From: Pseudomonadota bacterium
Lineage (GTDB): Bacteria; Desulfobacterota; Anaeroferrophillalia; Anaeroferrophillales; Tharpellaceae
Direction: 5' to 3'
Assembly: GCA_030641485.1 (NCBI GenBank)
Contig: DAOWHJ010000114.1
Span: 1 to 6,033 of the forward strand
Length of the DNA: 6,033 bases
Within the stretch, counting starts at the first letter, position 1. Each line of letters opens with the position of its first letter. Below, in pieces: positions 4,784 through 6,033 of the stretch. The position numbers and the translations under genes were made by a program. Under the pieces are notes generated by a model. It did not search any database. It was not told the origin of the DNA and saw only the letters and a list, made by a program, of their open reading frames with translations.

Positions 4784-6033
4784 ATGGGGAAATTACAGAT
4801 TACTGATACGGTTTTGCGTGATGCGCATCAATCGTTGCTTGCGACCAGAATGCGGACTAAAGATATGTTGCCGATTGCTGAAAAACTGGATCGCATTGGT
4901 TACTGGTCCCTAGAGGTTTGGGGTGGTGCAACTTTTGATACTTGTTTAAGATTTCTGAAAGAGGACCCTTGGGAGCGGCTGAAAGCCCTGCGGAAAGCGA
5001 TCCCTAATACGCGTTTGCAAATGCTTTTGCGCGGGCAGAATATTCTTGGCTATCGCCACTATGCCGATGATGTCCTAGAGAAATTTGTTGAGCGGGCGGC
5101 AGCACACGGTATGGATGTATTTAGAATTTTTGATGCATTGAATGATCCGCGGAATATGCGGACGGCAATGGATGCTGTCAAGAAAGCGGGCAAAATTGCT
5201 GAAGCTACAGTTAGTTATACAATCAGCCCGGTGCATGATAATGCCTATTTTGTCAAGATGGCAAAAGAGCTTGCCGGGATGGGAGCTGATACGATCTGCA
5301 TCAAGGATATGGCGGGCCTGTTAGCCCCTTATGATGCCTATGATCTGATCAAAGCGATTAAGGCCGAAGTTGATATTCCAATTCATCTGCATGCCCACTG
5401 CACCAGCGGGATGGCGCCAATGACTTATCTGAAAGCCGCAGAAGCTGGAGTAGATATCGTTGATTGTGCAATCTCTTCACTCTCATCTGGAACCTCACAG
5501 CCTCCGACTGAGAGCTTGGTTGCGTCTCTGCGGGGAACTGAGTATGATACTGGTCTTGATATTGGGGCGATGGCTGAAATTGCTGAATATATCAAAGAAG
5601 TGCGTAAAAAATATAGTGCCTATGAGAGTGGTTTTACCGGGGTTGATACAAATGTTTTAATCTATCAAGTTCCGGGCGGGATGATGTCCAACCTTGAGAG
5701 CCAGTTGCGTGATCAAGGGGCAATTGACAAGTTGAAAGATGTGCTGGAGGAGATTCCTCGGGTGCGTAAAGATTTTGGTTATCCGCCGTTGGTAACCCCG
5801 AGTAGTCAAATTGTTGGGACTCAGGCAACTCTGAATGTGATTACGGGCAAGCGTTACATGATGATTCCTAACGAATCAAAGAATGTTCTGAAGGGCATGT
5901 ATGGTCGCTCGGTGGCACCCTTTAATCCTGAAGTCCAAAAGAAGGCCTTAAAGAAAGAGGAGCCAGTTACCTGTCGTCCAGCTGATCTGCTCCCACCGGA
6001 GATGGACAAACTGACTGCTGAGCTCGGTGATAA
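4784..6033 (+). CDS. oadA: biotin-dependent carboxyltransferase (oxaloacetate decarboxylase alpha / pyruvate carboxylase B / transcarboxylase 5S type), 3' end cut
   Basis: ATG 4784 opens a frame with no stop for 416 codons to the window edge; the TAA at 6031-6033 is out of frame. The start is fixed by a strong ribosome binding site and by the family N-terminus ITDTVLRDAHQSLLATRMRT. Residues 5 to about 290 are the TIM-barrel carboxyltransferase domain, with ECWGG-like EVWGGATFD, LRGQNILGYRHY and FRIFDALND. By alignment with the Propionibacterium 5S subunit the metal ligands are Asp13, His203 and His205, and Lys174 in ICIKDMAG is the lysine that is carbamylated. From about 295 begins the conserved carboxylase domain (PGGMMSNLESQL, GYPPLVTPSSQIVGTQ, CRPADLLPPE). 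The enzyme moves CO2 between carboxybiotin and pyruvate/oxaloacetate. Full OadA/PycB proteins run to about 590-650 residues with a C-terminal biotinyl domain, and 5S-type proteins to about 500 without one. The cut hides which this is. The symbol is that of the family; a pycB-type or transcarboxylase role is equally possible. Confidence 0.93.
   Translation, partial: MGKLQITDTVLRDAHQSLLATRMRTKDMLPIAEKLDRIGYWSLEVWGGATFDTCLRFLKEDPWERLKALRKAIPNTRLQMLLRGQNILGYRHYADDVLEKFVERAAAHGMDVFRIFDALNDPRNMRTAMDAVKKAGKIAEATVSYTISPVHDNAYFVKMAKELAGMGADTICIKDMAGLLAPYDAYDLIKAIKAEVDIPIHLHAHCTSGMAPMTYLKAAEAGVDIVDCAISSLSSGTSQPPTESLVASLRGTEYDTGLDIGAMAEIAEYIKEVRKKYSAYESGFTGVDTNVLIYQVPGGMMSNLESQLRDQGAIDKLKDVLEEIPRVRKDFGYPPLVTPSSQIVGTQATLNVITGKRYMMIPNESKNVLKGMYGRSVAPFNPEVQKKALKKEEPVTCRPADLLPPEMDKLTAELGD

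Noticed and set aside
5142..5324. Short + strand open frame inside the carboxyltransferase
   Set aside because: It overlaps the strongly conserved carboxyltransferase frame, including its metal-binding and carbamylated-lysine region. Frames near 5460-5660 (+) and 5634-5828 (-) are rejected for the same reason.
6031..6033. TAA at the very end of the window as the carboxyltransferase stop
   Set aside because: The codon boundary falls at 6029-6031 (GAT), so this TAA is out of frame and the gene continues beyond the window.

Overview
The window holds five protein-coding genes, all on the + strand, and the first and last are cut by the window edges. I see no RNA gene, mobile element, CRISPR array or plasmid/phage hallmark. 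Base composition looks moderate and even throughout. The gene styles fit an anaerobic deltaproteobacterium of the Desulfuromonadales (Desulfuromonas/Pelobacter/Geobacter relatives). They are a FliK-C-like protein, an MJ0042 zinc-ribbon/DUF3426 membrane protein, a long TPR lipoprotein, and a free-standing biotin carrier beside an OadA/PycB/transcarboxylase-5S type carboxyltransferase. That placement is an inference from family resemblance; no search was run.

Left half (1-4368): the C-terminal 348 codons of a protein ending in a domain like that of flagellar hook-length control protein FliK. A 126-bp gap with a plausible sigma70 promoter follows. Then come two tightly linked genes. The first encodes a bitopic inner-membrane protein: cytosolic zinc ribbon, long acidic linker, one membrane helix, periplasmic DUF3426 domain. 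The second encodes a probable lipoprotein that is almost entirely TPR repeats. The pair is probably co-transcribed and could form a cytosol-to-periplasm scaffold, but nothing here names a process.

Right half (4369-6033): an 85-bp gap with a promoter-like sequence overlapping an inverted repeat leads into a 70-residue biotin carrier protein (biotinyl Lys36 in EAMKM). A strong intrinsic terminator follows its stop. A 70-bp leader with an operator-like dyad and a Shine-Dalgarno held in a small hairpin then leads into a DRE-TIM-type biotin-dependent carboxyltransferase, which runs off the window after 416 codons. The two genes very likely belong to one biotin-dependent enzyme that moves carboxyl groups between oxaloacetate/pyruvate and carboxybiotin. 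Whether it works as a pyruvate carboxylase subunit, an oxaloacetate decarboxylase or a methylmalonyl-CoA:pyruvate transcarboxylase depends on genes outside the window.

The region reads as ordinary chromosomal housekeeping DNA. The points most worth a second look are the split biotin enzyme with a terminator between its parts, the hairpin-embedded ribosome binding site, and the zinc-ribbon/TPR envelope pair.
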